Positions 47,063-58,317 are shown, numbered from the stretch's first letter. The stretch is 64,000 nt of DNA from Pseudomonas koreensis (GCF_024169245.1 NZ_JALJWP010000001.1:1737501-1801500), one strand, 5' to 3'. The notes: generated from the sequence alone by a model not told the origin. Program-made: numbers and translations.

Positions 47063-47852
47063 CTGCGGCGAGCTCCTTAATGAAATAGTCATGCAAATAA
47101 TCGTTGAGCTTGCGCGAGGCCTGCGGTGCGGGGCCTTGCGCGGCGAAGGTCTGTGGGTCTATATCGGCCCCCACGCGGAAACTGAAGTGCACGCGGCGAT
47201 GGGGGATGCGATACCACGGCTCGGCTTTGGTCAGGGTGGTCGGGCTGACTTTGATGATCACCGGCGTAACGATTTTCGCACCGCGCAGGGCAATCGCCGC
47301 CGCCCCCCGATGAAAGGCCGGCGCCTGTCCCGGCTGGGTGCGCGTACCTTCGGGGAAGATGATCAGGGTCTGGCCTTCCTGCAACGACTGCGCGGCGGCG
47401 TCGAGCATGTCCATGCTGCCGTCGTTGCTGATGTATTCGGTGCGGCGCAGCGGGCCACGGGTGAAGGGATTTTCCCACAGGGTCTTCTTCACTACGCAAT
47501 TGGCGTGGCGCACCAGACCGATGAGAAATACCACATCGATCAGCGACGGGTGGTTAGCGATGATCATCTGCCCCGGCCGGCCGAGGCGTTCTGCGCCCTC
47601 GATGTCGTAGGTGAGCACGCCGGTGCGAGCCATGAAGCGTACAAAAAACCAGAACAGCCGGCTGACCGTGCGCCGGGCGCGCAGGCGATGTGCCAGCGAG
47701 TCACCGGGCAGGCAGCCGAGCAGCGGAAACACCAACAGGCGCAGACACAGCCCGCCGAGCCCGAACAACGCGAAGCTCGCAGCAGTGGCCAGCAGGCGCC
47801 AGTAGTAGGCGTCGCGGTGTTTGGCGGTCACGGGTTGCGATGCCAGGTCCAT
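47040..47852 (-). CDS. 1-acyl-glycerol-3-phosphate-type acyltransferase (ApeD-like)
   Basis: PlsC-family membrane acyltransferase of 270 residues with the HX4D motif His101-Asp106 (NHPSLIDVV) and FPEGTRTQPG, preceded by a hydrophobic N-terminal segment. A role in acylating a carrier for the pigment is inferred from context. ATG 47852 is chosen; a GTG five codons upstream is possible. It overlaps the apeC-like gene by 25 bp and the ACP gene by 23 bp. Confidence 0.87.
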   Translation of the reverse strand: MDLASQPVTAKHRDAYYWRLLATAASFALFGLGGLCLRLLVFPLLGCLPGDSLAHRLRARRTVSRLFWFFVRFMARTGVLTYDIEGAERLGRPGQMIIANHPSLIDVVFLIGLVRHANCVVKKTLWENPFTRGPLRRTEYISNDGSMDMLDAAAQSLQEGQTLIIFPEGTRTQPGQAPAFHRGAAAIALRGAKIVTPVIIKVSPTTLTKAEPWYRIPHRRVHFSFRVGADIDPQTFAAQGPAPQASRKLNDYLHDYFIKELAADERTEHR

Positions 47853-48553
47853 ACACGATTTTTCCACGCATGTTGGCAGTCAGGTTGCTGGCCGAGCAGG
47901 GTTCGCAGCAGGTTGAGCGCGTGCGGCCAGTGCGCCTTTGACCGGGTTTCGGTGCTGCTGTTCAGGGTCAGCCGCCAGTCGGTACCGGGCGTGAGCAACA
48001 AACCCAGTGCATAAGGGAACGGCACATCATCGACCCACTGTGAATAGGCCTCGGGCGGTTGCTCTTCGGTGATCACCAGCAGCACCGCCGGGGCGCCTTC
48101 ATCCAGCAACGCAGCGGCTTCGAGCATGCCGTGTTCGAGGCCGTCCCCAGCAGCTGCGAGGGCAGTCATTTCGCTGGTTTCGCCGCGCATGATCGACCAC
48201 AAACCGATGATGGCGTTGTGCACTGAGAGGCTGAATTGGGTCGGCGACAGCGGCTGTTCGGTGGCCAGGTCGCGAAGGATTTCAAAGGTGCGCGGGGTTT
48301 CCCCGTGCCGGGAGACGAACACCAGCGGCAGATTGTCCCGTCCGTCGGCCAGCGGCCAGCCAACGCTGAAGGCCATGCGCGCCAGGCGGCTGAGGCGACG
48401 GCGTTGCATGGCCGGCAGAAACGACACATCGGGCGCGGCATCACTGCTCTGGAGCACGACCGGTTGTCGGCTCCAGGCCTGCCAGGCGTCCACGCTGTCG
48501 AGCCCCGGGGCCCACGCGCGCCATTGGGCGATGTTGAAGTTGATCACGGACAT
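47828..48553 (-). CDS. Chain-length-factor-like ketosynthase partner (ApeC-like)
   Basis: Ketosynthase-related protein of 241 residues, about half the length of a full ketosynthase. At the place of the nucleophile elbow it reads TALAAAGDGLEHG, with no cysteine, so it cannot condense alone. By analogy with ApeC it pairs with the ApeO-like enzyme and sets chain length. It is the first gene of the operon, about 82 bp after the predicted transcription start. An ATG at 48553 in a GGGATGAATGTCC context is used. Confidence 0.86.
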   Translation of the reverse strand: MSVINFNIAQWRAWAPGLDSVDAWQAWSRQPVVLQSSDAAPDVSFLPAMQRRRLSRLARMAFSVGWPLADGRDNLPLVFVSRHGETPRTFEILRDLATEQPLSPTQFSLSVHNAIIGLWSIMRGETSEMTALAAAGDGLEHGMLEAAALLDEGAPAVLLVITEEQPPEAYSQWVDDVPFPYALGLLLTPGTDWRLTLNSSTETRSKAHWPHALNLLRTLLGQQPDCQHAWKNRVWTWHRNP

Positions 48554-48641
48554 TCATCCCGCCCCTGCGGGCTTTCGTTGACGCGTTGAGTCGCCAGCGC
48601 CGCAGCAGGCTTGGCTTGGCGCAGGGCGCCGGGTGGCGCGC

Positions 48642-48670
48642 ATTATCCCGGTGCGACGGGTGTGTAGCAA
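48642..48670 (-). promoter_or_regulatory. Candidate promoter of the aryl polyene operon
   Basis: Reading leftward: TTGCTA (48670-48665), 17-bp spacer, GATAAT (48647-48642), about 89 bp ahead of the first APE gene. Spacing is ideal and both hexamers are good sigma-70 matches. A palindrome lies 8 bp upstream of the -35. Confidence 0.6.
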
Positions 48671-48678
48671 ATGCTGGT

Positions 48679-48701
48679 TACATTTTGCCCAACAAAATGT
48701 A
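48679..48701. promoter_or_regulatory. Palindromic operator candidate upstream of the APE promoter
   Basis: Perfect 9-bp arms TACATTTTG / CAAAATGTA with a CCCAA spacer. It lies just upstream of the predicted -35 box, an activator-like position, in the 357-bp gap shared with the divergent parA gene. The regulator is not encoded nearby. Confidence 0.6.
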
Positions 48702-48910
48702 CCGAGCGGTTCGCTGGGGTGGCTATCACTTGGCCATTATCCATATTCCCCGCGGCCTGTCTGTCAGGAGTCTCCGCGATGGCTGGCGGTTTTTTCCATG
48801 GCTAAGCGTCGATATTTACACCTGACGGCGTAGTCCATGTCCGTGAAGGTAGCGAAGCGCGGTCGACGGCAACTACACTCGGTCATTCTTTGATACACGG
48901 AGGTTTGGTC

Positions 48911-49681
48911 ATGCGGCGCGTGGTGTTCAATCAGAAAGGTGGCGTGGGCAAATCCAGCATCGCCTGCAACCTGGCGGCGGTCAGCGCCAGCGAGGGTTAT
49001 CGCACGTTGTTGGTCGACCTCGATGCCCAAGCCAATTCCACCCAGTACCTGACCGGGCTCACCGGTGACGACATCCCCATGGGGATCGCCGACTTCTTCA
49101 AACAGACCCTGTCTTCAGGGCCGTTCTCGAAAAAGAATCAGGCCGACATCTACGAAACCCCGTTCGACAACCTGCACATCATCACCGCCACCGCCGAGCT
49201 GGCCGATCTGCAGCCCAAACTCGAGGCGAAACACAAGATCAACAAGCTGCGCAAATTGCTTGATGAGCTGGACGAGGATTACGACAGAATTTATCTCGAT
49301 ACCCCGCCTGCGTTGAATTTCTACGCGGTATCGGCGCTGATTGCGGCGGATCGGGTGTTGATTCCTTTCGACTGCGACAGTTTCTCGCGTCAGGCGCTGT
49401 ACGGGCTGATCGCCGAAATCGAGGAATTGAAGGACGACCACAACGAAGGCCTGGAAGTCGAAGGCATTGTGGTCAATCAGTTTCAGGCCCGGGCCAGCCT
49501 GCCACAGCAGATGCTTGATGAGCTGATCGCTGAGGGCCTGCCGGTGCTGCCGGTGTATCTGAGCAGCTCGGTACGCATGCGCGAGTCGCACCAGGCCAGC
49601 ATGCCGCTGATCCACCTCGATCCACGGCACAAGCTGACCCAGCAGTTTGTAGAACTGCACAATCTGCTGGAAGACCACTGA
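48911..49681 (+). CDS. Orphan ParA-family ATPase
   Basis: Deviant Walker A ATPase of 256 residues: KGGVGKSS (9-16), [11 protein letters not shown] (A') and [10 protein letters not shown] (B). The C-terminal half keeps the ParA/MinD fold. The GGAGG site 8 nt ahead of ATG 48911 fixes the start. No parB, parS or plasmid gene is adjacent, so it is probably not a DNA-partition gene but a ParA that places a cytoplasmic or membrane cargo. It is divergent from the APE operon and shares its upstream region. A REP doublet follows. Confidence 0.85.
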   Translation: MRRVVFNQKGGVGKSSIACNLAAVSASEGYRTLLVDLDAQANSTQYLTGLTGDDIPMGIADFFKQTLSSGPFSKKNQADIYETPFDNLHIITATAELADLQPKLEAKHKINKLRKLLDELDEDYDRIYLDTPPALNFYAVSALIAADRVLIPFDCDSFSRQALYGLIAEIEELKDDHNEGLEVEGIVVNQFQARASLPQQMLDELIAEGLPVLPVYLSSSVRMRESHQASMPLIHLDPRHKLTQQFVELHNLLEDH

Positions 49682-49705
49682 TTCCCGGAATACACACTGT
49701 TCCCC

Positions 49706-49795
49706 TGTAGGAGTGAGCCTGCTCGCGATAGCGCCCTTTCAGCCAACTCAAATGTTGAATGTTACGGCCTCATCGCGAGCAGGCTCACTCCTACA
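49706..49795. repeat. REP doublet (TAGGAGTGAGC type)
   Basis: Inverted TGTAGGAGTGAGC pair in the 130-bp convergent gap between the parA-like and thioredoxin genes. Confidence 0.9.
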
Positions 49796-49811
49796 TTGGA
49801 TTTGTGCTGGG

Positions 49812-50240
49812 TCAGATCCCTTGGCTACGCAGCCACGCCATCAACTGCGGCAATGGAAACGCACCGCTCTGCCGCGCTACTTCCCTGCCGTTTTTAAACA
49901 GAATCAGGCTCGGAATCGAGCGAATCCCCAACTGCGCCGACAACTGCGGGTTCGCCTCGCTGTCGAGCTTGGCCAGCCGACACTTGCCCGCCAGCTGCGC
50001 CGCGGCCTGTTCGAACACCGGCGCAAACGACTTGCACGGCCCGCACCAGTCCGCCCAGACATCTACCAGCAACGGCAGATCACCTTTGATCTGACTGGCG
50101 TAATCGCCTTGCTTGAGTTCGAACGGTTTGCTCAACAGCACCGCAGACTTGCAGCGCCCGCATTTGGGCTGGTCAGCCAGGCGCTCGGCGGGGATACGGT
50201 TGAGGCCGTTGCAGGTGGGGCAGGGTATTAGAAGAGCCAT
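49812..50240 (-). CDS. trxC: Thioredoxin 2
   Basis: Cytoplasmic disulfide reductase of 142 residues. The N-terminal zinc ribbon has Cys7, Cys10, Cys27 and Cys30 (CPTC and CGRC), which marks TrxC. The thioredoxin fold follows with the active site WCGPC (Cys66, Cys69) and the cis-Pro SIPSLILF. ATG 50240 gives the conserved MALLIPCPTCNGLNRIP. In E. coli trxC responds to oxidative stress through OxyR; no OxyR site was identified here. Confidence 0.95.
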   Translation of the reverse strand: MALLIPCPTCNGLNRIPAERLADQPKCGRCKSAVLLSKPFELKQGDYASQIKGDLPLLVDVWADWCGPCKSFAPVFEQAAAQLAGKCRLAKLDSEANPQLSAQLGIRSIPSLILFKNGREVARQSGAFPLPQLMAWLRSQGI

Positions 50241-50478
50241 TGTGATACCAACACTGTGTTCGTAATTTTTGTATCTTGGAGGCATAAACGGGGATTTCAA
50301 GAATTCTATATTCAGCGCTGCCATCGGCCGGATCTGGTCTTTCTACACGTCAGCTCCATCGCATTTCTAACGCGTAAGAAATTTCTGTCAGATAATGTCG
50401 GATTTTCTTCGTTTTGATTGGGGTAGACTCCCGGCAATATGAGGTTGTAAGGTTCTGTTTTTTGGGAAGGTTAGCGAA

Positions 50479-51051
50479 ATGGAGATGCTGGGGCGTATTT
50501 CTTTGCCAAAATGGTTGTTTCTTTGCCTGTTGTTGGGTGCAGCTGCTTTAGGCTGGGGCAGTGATAGTTTTTGGGGTGGAGCCAATCAGGTAGGAATTGT
50601 ATTTACCATATTTGGTACGATTTTTACGGTTGTAACCTTCGTTTATGTCGGCCGAATAAGTAGTTTGCTCAAGAAGAAAATTCGCGTTCCCGAAGTTCAT
50701 TCTGTATTGGAGGCGCTATTGCCCGCAATACGGGAAGGAATTAAGAATTGGGAAGCGCTCGAAGGTTTAGAGGATCCCGAGGAAGCGAAGAAGCATTTAG
50801 AATACAAACATGAGGCTATAACGCTTATCTACAAAGCTAAAGGGCATGTGCAAAGTATCAGGCCTAGCCTCGAAGTGTTGCAAAAGGAATGTGCGGACGA
50901 GCTTCTTGCCTTAATGAGTGAAGATAAAACACTATTTCGAAGGGCGCCTGACCTTAATCCGGCCCGTGCATGGCGAGTGCAGCGCGAACTGAATAGATTT
51001 TCGGTTTTACTTGACAGTTATGCAAAAGATAATGAGGCAGCTCGAGTATGA
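50479..51051 (+). CDS. Hypothetical two-helix membrane protein, gene 1 of an AT-rich cassette
   Basis: A 190-residue protein that I do not recognise. Two hydrophobic segments lie near the N-terminus (about 12-32, WLFLCLLLGAAALGWG, and 38-57, VGIVFTIFGTIFTVVTFVYV). They are followed by a charged, helical cytoplasmic part (EALLPAIREGIKNWEALEGL and on). GGAAGG lies 9 nt ahead of the ATG. The composition is strongly AT-rich compared with the neighbours, a sign of transfer. The stop shares ATGA with the next gene. The layout of an N-terminal membrane hairpin plus a soluble partner resembles effector pairs in some defence or toxin modules, but no motif supports a specific call. Confidence 0.7.
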   Translation: MEMLGRISLPKWLFLCLLLGAAALGWGSDSFWGGANQVGIVFTIFGTIFTVVTFVYVGRISSLLKKKIRVPEVHSVLEALLPAIREGIKNWEALEGLEDPEEAKKHLEYKHEAITLIYKAKGHVQSIRPSLEVLQKECADELLALMSEDKTLFRRAPDLNPARAWRVQRELNRFSVLLDSYAKDNEAARV

Positions 51052-51410
51052 AAAATTCTACCGCGAGAAATATGGTCGTTCGCCTAATTGAGGAGACTTC
51101 ACGGCGCTCAATCAGGTGGGCGGTAAGCGACGTGCCGTTGACAATTAAGCAGGGTACTAATAATTACTTTCCTCTTTTTGTAGAGACTAGATTTAAGGGG
51201 AAAAGAATCGCTCTCTACGAGGTTAAATATCGCCACTATACCGATGAAGAGGAGTTTTACTGGTCCTATACGAATGTGATCGCAATCTTGGATGAGAATG
51301 ATCGGGTCTTATGGGAGTACGATGGTGTTGAAAAGGAGATGAGAGAGCTATTCGCGGATGTTCGACGCTCTATTACAGATGTCGATACTCTTCTCAATTA
51401 TTTTCGCTGA
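51048..51410 (+). CDS. Hypothetical small soluble protein, gene 2 of the AT-rich cassette
   Basis: A 120-residue protein of unknown family, translationally coupled to the membrane protein. It shows an N-terminal helix (NMVVRLIEETSRRSIRW), a beta-rich middle (YFPLFVETRFKGKRIALYEV; VIAILDENDRVLWEYDG) and a C-terminal helical end (ELFADVRRSITDVDTLLNYF). This order resembles small accessory proteins seen beside phage, toxin and defence genes, but that is an impression, not a match. AT-rich like its partner. It could be an immunity, sensor or regulatory partner of gene 1. Confidence 0.7.
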   Translation: MKNSTARNMVVRLIEETSRRSIRWAVSDVPLTIKQGTNNYFPLFVETRFKGKRIALYEVKYRHYTDEEEFYWSYTNVIAILDENDRVLWEYDGVEKEMRELFADVRRSITDVDTLLNYFR

Positions 51411-51530
51411 GCAAGTCGAACGTACGTGGTGAATAGTTGTTTTTCTGAGCGCGCTTGGTTGCAATTTTCCATTGCGACTATATGGCTTTAGGTTATGACC
51501 TGCCTTCCGGGCATTCACCTATGAAAAGCT

Positions 51531-53033
<1,503 letters not shown>

Positions 53034-53042
53034 TCATGACGG

Positions 53043-56000
53043 TTAGTCGAGTTTGCCCGGCGGCGGTTCCGACAACGGTTTCTGCCCGTCGACGATCGGC
53101 ACGATGGTTTTGTTCTCCGGTTCCACCGGCACCATCTTGTATTCCTGACCGTGGAGGTTCTTCAGGTAAACCTCCATCTGCCGGAACGAGATGTTGATGT
53201 GCTGCTTCTTGAACTCGCGGTTGATGAAGCGGTTGACCTCATCGAGCACCGGGTTGCGGTCACCGAGATCACGCACATGCATGCGCAGTTCGTGGTCGAG
53301 GGTGCTTTCGCCGAAGTTGAGGAAGTAAACGTGCGGCTCCGGTTCCTTCAGCACGCGCGGGTTCTCCCGGGCTGCCTTGAGCAGCAGCTCCTTGACCAGG
53401 TCCAGGTCCGAGCCGTAATCGACGCCGAGTTTCAACGTTACCCGGGTGATGGTATCGGTCAGCGACCAGTTGATCAGTTGCCCGGTGATGAACGTCTTGT
53501 TCGGGACAATGATGTCCTTGCGGTCGAAGTCGGTGATCGTCGTGGCGCGGATGCGGATCTTGCTCACCGTGCCCGAGAGGTTGCCGATGGTGATGGTGTC
53601 GCCGATCCGCACCGGGCGTTCGAAGAGGATCATGATGCCGGAGATGAAGTTGGCGAAGATCTCCTGCATACCGAAACCCAGACCCACCGACAGCGCCGCC
53701 ACCAGCCATTGCAGCTTGTCCCAACTGACGCCGAGGGTCGACAGGGTGGTGACGAAGCCGACGCCGGCAATCACGTAGGACAGCAGCGTCGTGGTTGCGT
53801 AGGCACTGCCCTGGGCCAGATTCAGCTTGGACAGCACGAACACTTCGAGCAGGCCGGGCAAGTTGCGCGCCAGCGCGAAGGTGATGCCGATGATGATCAG
53901 CGCGCCGAGCATGTCGCCGATGCTGATCGGCACCATGCTCATGTTGGCACCGGTGCCGCTGGTGTATTCGTAGAGGGTGATGTTGTCCAGATACGAGAAC
54001 ACCGAAATCAGGTCCGACCAGACCCAGTACAGCGCGGCGATGAAACCGCCGAGCAGGGCCAGACGGATCAGGCGCAGGGACTGTTCGTTGACCTTTTCGA
54101 TGTCCAGCGTCGGCTCTTCGATTACCGCTTCGCCGTCGCCGGCCTCTTTCGCCGCCTGCCGTTTCGCCAGCGCGCGCTGGTAAGCCAGACGCCGTGCGGC
54201 AACGCTCAGGCCACGCACGAAAGTCGCCTCGATCACCAGCCAGAACATCAGCAGATACAGGGTATTGATCAAGCGGTCACTGAGTTTCAGCGCGGTGTAG
54301 TAGTAGCCGAAGCACACCGCGACGAACAGGGCGATCGGCAGCAGGGTGAACATCACCCCGACTGCCTTGCGGAACAGTGAAGCATTCTGGTGCGTCGGGC
54401 TGCTGATCAGCAGGCGACTGAGCAGCCACGCCATCAAGGCGTAGCAGGTCAGCACTACCGGCATGCCCAGCACATCATCGGCCAGCGCCGCCGGTTGCAA
54501 CTCGGCAACGGCCACCACAGCCACCAGCGCCATGACCACCAGACCCAATCGACGCACCCAGCCCTGAAGGAACTCGACCTGCGGTTTCTCCCAGCGGAAG
54601 TGCAATTCCGCCACACCGCCGGGCGCGAGGATCCGGTAAGCGGTGTAGAACACCAGCCAGGCCTGTCCCATCTGCAACAGTGCCGCGCCCATATTGGCGT
54701 TCTGCCCGCGCGCGTCGATCTGCAAGGCCAGACCGCACAGCGCCAGACCCAGCGCCACCGGCATCGCCAGCAGAATATTGATCAGAATCGCCTGCGGCGT
54801 ATGCCATTGGCTGTCGCGCTTGAAGTGGCCGATGTCCTGGTGAACCTTGTTGAGTCTCCCGTACAGTGCCTTGCGTCGCCACAGCAGGGCGCCGATCAGC
54901 AATGCTAACGGCAGGAACAGCAAGGGGCGCTGGGTCAGGCCGTCAGTCAGTTCGCTCAGGCTCGACGCCCAGGGCAGGGTGTTGACCTGCCGCTCCAGCC
55001 GCTCCGGCACGCCGCGCATCCATTCCACGTCCAGCGGCTTGTTGCTGGGGATCCAGAACATCTGTTCGTCGAGGGTCGCGCGCAGGCTCTGGGCAGTGCT
55101 CAGCAGTTGTTTCTGGTTGAGCTGCAGGGTGATCGACTCATTGAGCATCGCGCTCAATTCGCGGTTCAGCCGCTCGAGCAGATCGGCGCGGGTGTTGGCC
55201 AGATCGAGCAGGCTCTTGCGCAACTGCGGGGTGACCTGCTCCGGCGGCTGCGTGGCCAGCAGATTGTCGACATAAGTCGCCGGGTTGCTCAGCAGCTCGC
55301 GTTGCTGGCTGACATCGAATTGATACAGGCGAATATCGGCAATCTGGTCAGCGAGGTCGCGGTCGACCTTCAAGTGCGGCAACGCCTGTTTCTGCTTATA
55401 GAGAATCTTCGACAACAACAGGCTGCCCTTGAGCACGCTAATCTGCTCGTCCAGTGCCGAATCGCTCTGGGTCAGGGTGTCGAGTTGCTGTTTGGTCTGC
55501 AGGTTCTGCTGCGTGACTTCGTTGAGACGGTCAGTGCTCTTGAGCAAATAGTCGGAAAGCTTGAGGTTGGTCGCACTCTCGCTTGCCAGCAGGCTGCTGC
55601 CGCCGGCCTTCTGCGCTTCGATCGATTGCTGGGTAACGGTTTCCTGTGACTGCGCCAGACGCTTCTGGTTGATCAGGGTTTGCAGTTCCTGAATTTCGCG
55701 GTCGAGGCGGTCGGATTTTTCCGAGAGCAAGTCATGCTGGGCATTGCCCAGATCCTGCAATTGGGTGTTGCCGGCCAGTTCCTGACGGCGCAGCGGAATC
55801 AACGCATTGAGTGCGGCCAGTTCGGCGTTCAACTGGTCGCGCTGTTCGGCGGTGACCGTTTTGCCCGTGTCCTTGCCGGATTTGAGGATGGTGTTGATCT
55901 GCTGGATGCGCGTCTGGCTGGCGGAAATCTCCGCCTGCGCGCGCTCGGGGCGAGTCTGTGCGGTGATGATCAGACTGTTGGCTTCGGCCAGGGCTTTTTG

Positions 56001-56396
56001 CAGATCGCTTTGCTGGGTGGAGCGGTCGGTGAGGATCTGCTCCAGTTGCTGGATCGACTCTTTCGGAAAACGCTGCGCGACCGGCACTGGTGCGGTGGCC
56101 TTGAGGCGGCTGAGTTCGCGGGTGTTCTCGATCGTCAGCTTCGGCGCATTGGCCAGCTGACGCTTGAGATCGATCAGCTTCTGCTCGTAATCACGCTGGT
56201 TGTTCAGCTGATTGAGGGTGTTCTGCAGGACGGTCTGCAGGGTCTTCTTGTCAGCGTCCGGCAGTTTGCTGTCGGCCAGCTTGTCGAGGCTGGCCTGCAC
56301 GGCGTCGCTGGACGGTGGTTCGGCAGCATGCAGCGGGCCGACGACAAGACTGAGGCCCAGCAGGGCCGCGGCGAAAAAGGAGCGCAGGGTAGGCAT
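53043..56396 (-). CDS. mscK: MscK/KefA-type mechanosensitive channel
   Basis: Large MscS-superfamily channel (1117 residues) that opens under membrane tension; E. coli MscK also responds to external K+. A signal peptide (cut near LHA-AEPP) is followed by a periplasmic Gln/Leu-rich coiled-coil domain (about 30-480). Then come about eight helices and the MscS core with QWLVAALSVGLGFGMQEIFA and NFISGIMILFERPVRIGDTI (pore-lining helix and beta domain), and a cytoplasmic C-terminus. The size matches E. coli MscK (1120). The K+/H+ antiporter gene lies 34 bp upstream on the same strand, so both may serve K+ and osmotic balance in one transcript. Confidence 0.92.
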   Translation of the reverse strand: MPTLRSFFAAALLGLSLVVGPLHAAEPPSSDAVQASLDKLADSKLPDADKKTLQTVLQNTLNQLNNQRDYEQKLIDLKRQLANAPKLTIENTRELSRLKATAPVPVAQRFPKESIQQLEQILTDRSTQQSDLQKALAEANSLIITAQTRPERAQAEISASQTRIQQINTILKSGKDTGKTVTAEQRDQLNAELAALNALIPLRRQELAGNTQLQDLGNAQHDLLSEKSDRLDREIQELQTLINQKRLAQSQETVTQQSIEAQKAGGSSLLASESATNLKLSDYLLKSTDRLNEVTQQNLQTKQQLDTLTQSDSALDEQISVLKGSLLLSKILYKQKQALPHLKVDRDLADQIADIRLYQFDVSQQRELLSNPATYVDNLLATQPPEQVTPQLRKSLLDLANTRADLLERLNRELSAMLNESITLQLNQKQLLSTAQSLRATLDEQMFWIPSNKPLDVEWMRGVPERLERQVNTLPWASSLSELTDGLTQRPLLFLPLALLIGALLWRRKALYGRLNKVHQDIGHFKRDSQWHTPQAILINILLAMPVALGLALCGLALQIDARGQNANMGAALLQMGQAWLVFYTAYRILAPGGVAELHFRWEKPQVEFLQGWVRRLGLVVMALVAVVAVAELQPAALADDVLGMPVVLTCYALMAWLLSRLLISSPTHQNASLFRKAVGVMFTLLPIALFVAVCFGYYYTALKLSDRLINTLYLLMFWLVIEATFVRGLSVAARRLAYQRALAKRQAAKEAGDGEAVIEEPTLDIEKVNEQSLRLIRLALLGGFIAALYWVWSDLISVFSYLDNITLYEYTSGTGANMSMVPISIGDMLGALIIIGITFALARNLPGLLEVFVLSKLNLAQGSAYATTTLLSYVIAGVGFVTTLSTLGVSWDKLQWLVAALSVGLGFGMQEIFANFISGIMILFERPVRIGDTITIGNLSGTVSKIRIRATTITDFDRKDIIVPNKTFITGQLINWSLTDTITRVTLKLGVDYGSDLDLVKELLLKAARENPRVLKEPEPHVYFLNFGESTLDHELRMHVRDLGDRNPVLDEVNRFINREFKKQHINISFRQMEVYLKNLHGQEYKMVPVEPENKTIVPIVDGQKPLSEPPPGKLD

Positions 56397-56430
56397 AGAG
56401 ACCGGTCAAGCAAGTGAGAGTGGAGGCAGT

Positions 56431-58173
56431 TTAGAGGAAGAGCCCGGGACCCGGGCGACTTCCTTCGGGGAATCTGACGCCCACTTTGCCGATCTTGTTC
56501 CCGTCCATGACCGCGACCGTCCAGTGGGTGTTGTTCCACTCCACCTGGTCACCGACGATGGGTGCACCACCGACTTTCTGGGCAATGAACGCGCCCAGAG
56601 TCATGTCCGGATCGATGCCTTCGGCCGGCAAGCCATACAGCGCTGCAACCGCTTTAAGCTGGGCGTCTCCTTCGAGCACGAAGTCGCCGAAGAAACGCAG
56701 ATCGAGGCCGCGTTGCGGCGCCTGGCTGAACAGTTTGCCGAGGGCCGGCAAGTTGTGTTCGTGGCCAATAACACACAGCAAATCATCGACTTCCAGCACC
56801 GTACTACCCGACGGATGGAGCAATTGCTGGCCACGAAACAGGGCGGCGATGCGTGTGCCTTCGGGCATTTTCAGGTCTCGCAGGGGCGAACCGATGCACC
56901 ATTTCTCCGCGCCGAGCTTGTAAACGAACAGTTCCCACTCGCTGGTCACGTGCACTTCCAGCGCTGCCCGGGAAATCGGTGCGGGCTCCGGCGGCACCGT
57001 TACCTTGAGCAATTTGGCCACCCACGGCAGGCTCGTGCCCTGCACCAACAGCGAGACCAGTACGATGAAGAACGCCAGATTGAAATACAGCTGCGCTTGC
57101 GGCAATCCGGCCATCAACGGGAACACCGCCAGAATGATCGGCACCGCACCGCGCAGACCGACCCAGGAAATAAAGGCTTTTTCGCGACCATGGAAGGCCT
57201 TGAACGGCAGCAGGCCGACCATCACCGACAGCGGCCGCGCGAACAGGATCATCCACAGCGCCAGACCGAGGGCGGGCAGGGCGATCGGCAACAGATCGTG
57301 GGGCGTGACCAGCAGGCCCAGGACCAGGAACATGCCGATCTGCGCCAGCCAGGCCATGCCGTCGAGCATGTGCAGAATGCCGTGGCGGCTGCGCACCGGG
57401 CGGTTGCCGATGACCAGACCGCACAGATAGACGGCGAGGAAGCCGCTGCCGTGCAGGGCGTTGGTCAGCGCGAACACCACCAGACCGCCAGCGATGATCA
57501 GGATCGGATAGAGCCCGGCCGCGAGGTTGATGCGGTTGACCAGTTGCAGCATCACCCAGCCGCCGCCCAGACCGATCACCCCACCAATGCCGAATTCGCG
57601 GATCAGGTGGGTCAGCAGGCTCCAGTGCAGGCCGGTTTCGCCGCTGGCGAGCATGTCGATCAGGGTGACGGTGAGAAACACCGCCATCGGGTCGTTGCTG
57701 CCGGATTCGATTTCCAGACTGGCGCTGACCCGTTCGTTGAGGCCTTTACCGCCGAGCAACGAGAACACCGCAGCGGCGTCAGTCGAACCGACGATGGCGC
57801 CAATCAGCAGGCCCTGAATCAGATTGAGGTCGAACAGCCACGCCGCGGCCATGCCGGTCAGCCCGGTGGTGATCAACACCCCGACCGTGGCCAGCGACAG
57901 CGCCGGCCATAACGCCACGCGGAAACTGGAAACCCGCGTACGTAAACCGCCGTCGAGCAGGATCACCGCCAGAGCGAGGTTGCCGACCAGATAGGCCGTC
58001 GGGTAGTTATCGAAAATGATCCCGCCACCATCGACCCCGGCACTCATGCCGACCGCGAGGATGATGACCAGAATCGGAATGCCGAGACGTGAAGAAAGTG
58101 AGCTGACAAGAATGCTTGCGCCTACCAGCAACGCGCCGATCAAGAACAGGCTGTTGATGGTCGTCGCATTCAA
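56431..58173 (-). CDS. cvrA: K+/H+ antiporter of the CvrA (NhaP2) type
   Basis: CPA1-family exchanger of 580 residues: about 12-13 helices ([15 protein letters not shown] and [13 protein letters not shown] carry the ion-binding Asp residues). They are followed by a cytosolic TrkA-C domain (about 405-485) and a CorC/HlyC-type C-terminal domain ending near [14 protein letters not shown] start at 58173 with GGAG 8 nt upstream yields [16 protein letters not shown], which matches the E. coli CvrA N-terminus; an upstream GTG would add 15 unlike residues. It lies upstream of the MscK gene and likely forms a two-gene unit. Confidence 0.91.
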   Translation of the reverse strand: MNATTINSLFLIGALLVGASILVSSLSSRLGIPILVIILAVGMSAGVDGGGIIFDNYPTAYLVGNLALAVILLDGGLRTRVSSFRVALWPALSLATVGVLITTGLTGMAAAWLFDLNLIQGLLIGAIVGSTDAAAVFSLLGGKGLNERVSASLEIESGSNDPMAVFLTVTLIDMLASGETGLHWSLLTHLIREFGIGGVIGLGGGWVMLQLVNRINLAAGLYPILIIAGGLVVFALTNALHGSGFLAVYLCGLVIGNRPVRSRHGILHMLDGMAWLAQIGMFLVLGLLVTPHDLLPIALPALGLALWMILFARPLSVMVGLLPFKAFHGREKAFISWVGLRGAVPIILAVFPLMAGLPQAQLYFNLAFFIVLVSLLVQGTSLPWVAKLLKVTVPPEPAPISRAALEVHVTSEWELFVYKLGAEKWCIGSPLRDLKMPEGTRIAALFRGQQLLHPSGSTVLEVDDLLCVIGHEHNLPALGKLFSQAPQRGLDLRFFGDFVLEGDAQLKAVAALYGLPAEGIDPDMTLGAFIAQKVGGAPIVGDQVEWNNTHWTVAVMDGNKIGKVGVRFPEGSRPGPGLFL

Positions 58174-58317
58174 AGGCAGTACTCCAGAAGCGTAAAGACG
58201 GGGGCACAAACTGACCATGCAGTCTGCGTGCCAGCGATTCTAACCTGTTGAAATGTGATGCTGTCAAAAAGCTTTTAAGTGTGGCATCAGGATTTGCGGC
58301 AGGCGGACGATTGCGGC

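Noticed and set aside
30468..48553. Dialkylresorcinol (darA/darB) genes within the polyene cluster
   Set aside because: All ketosynthase-family genes match APE-type roles; no DarA- or DarB-like sequence was recognised.
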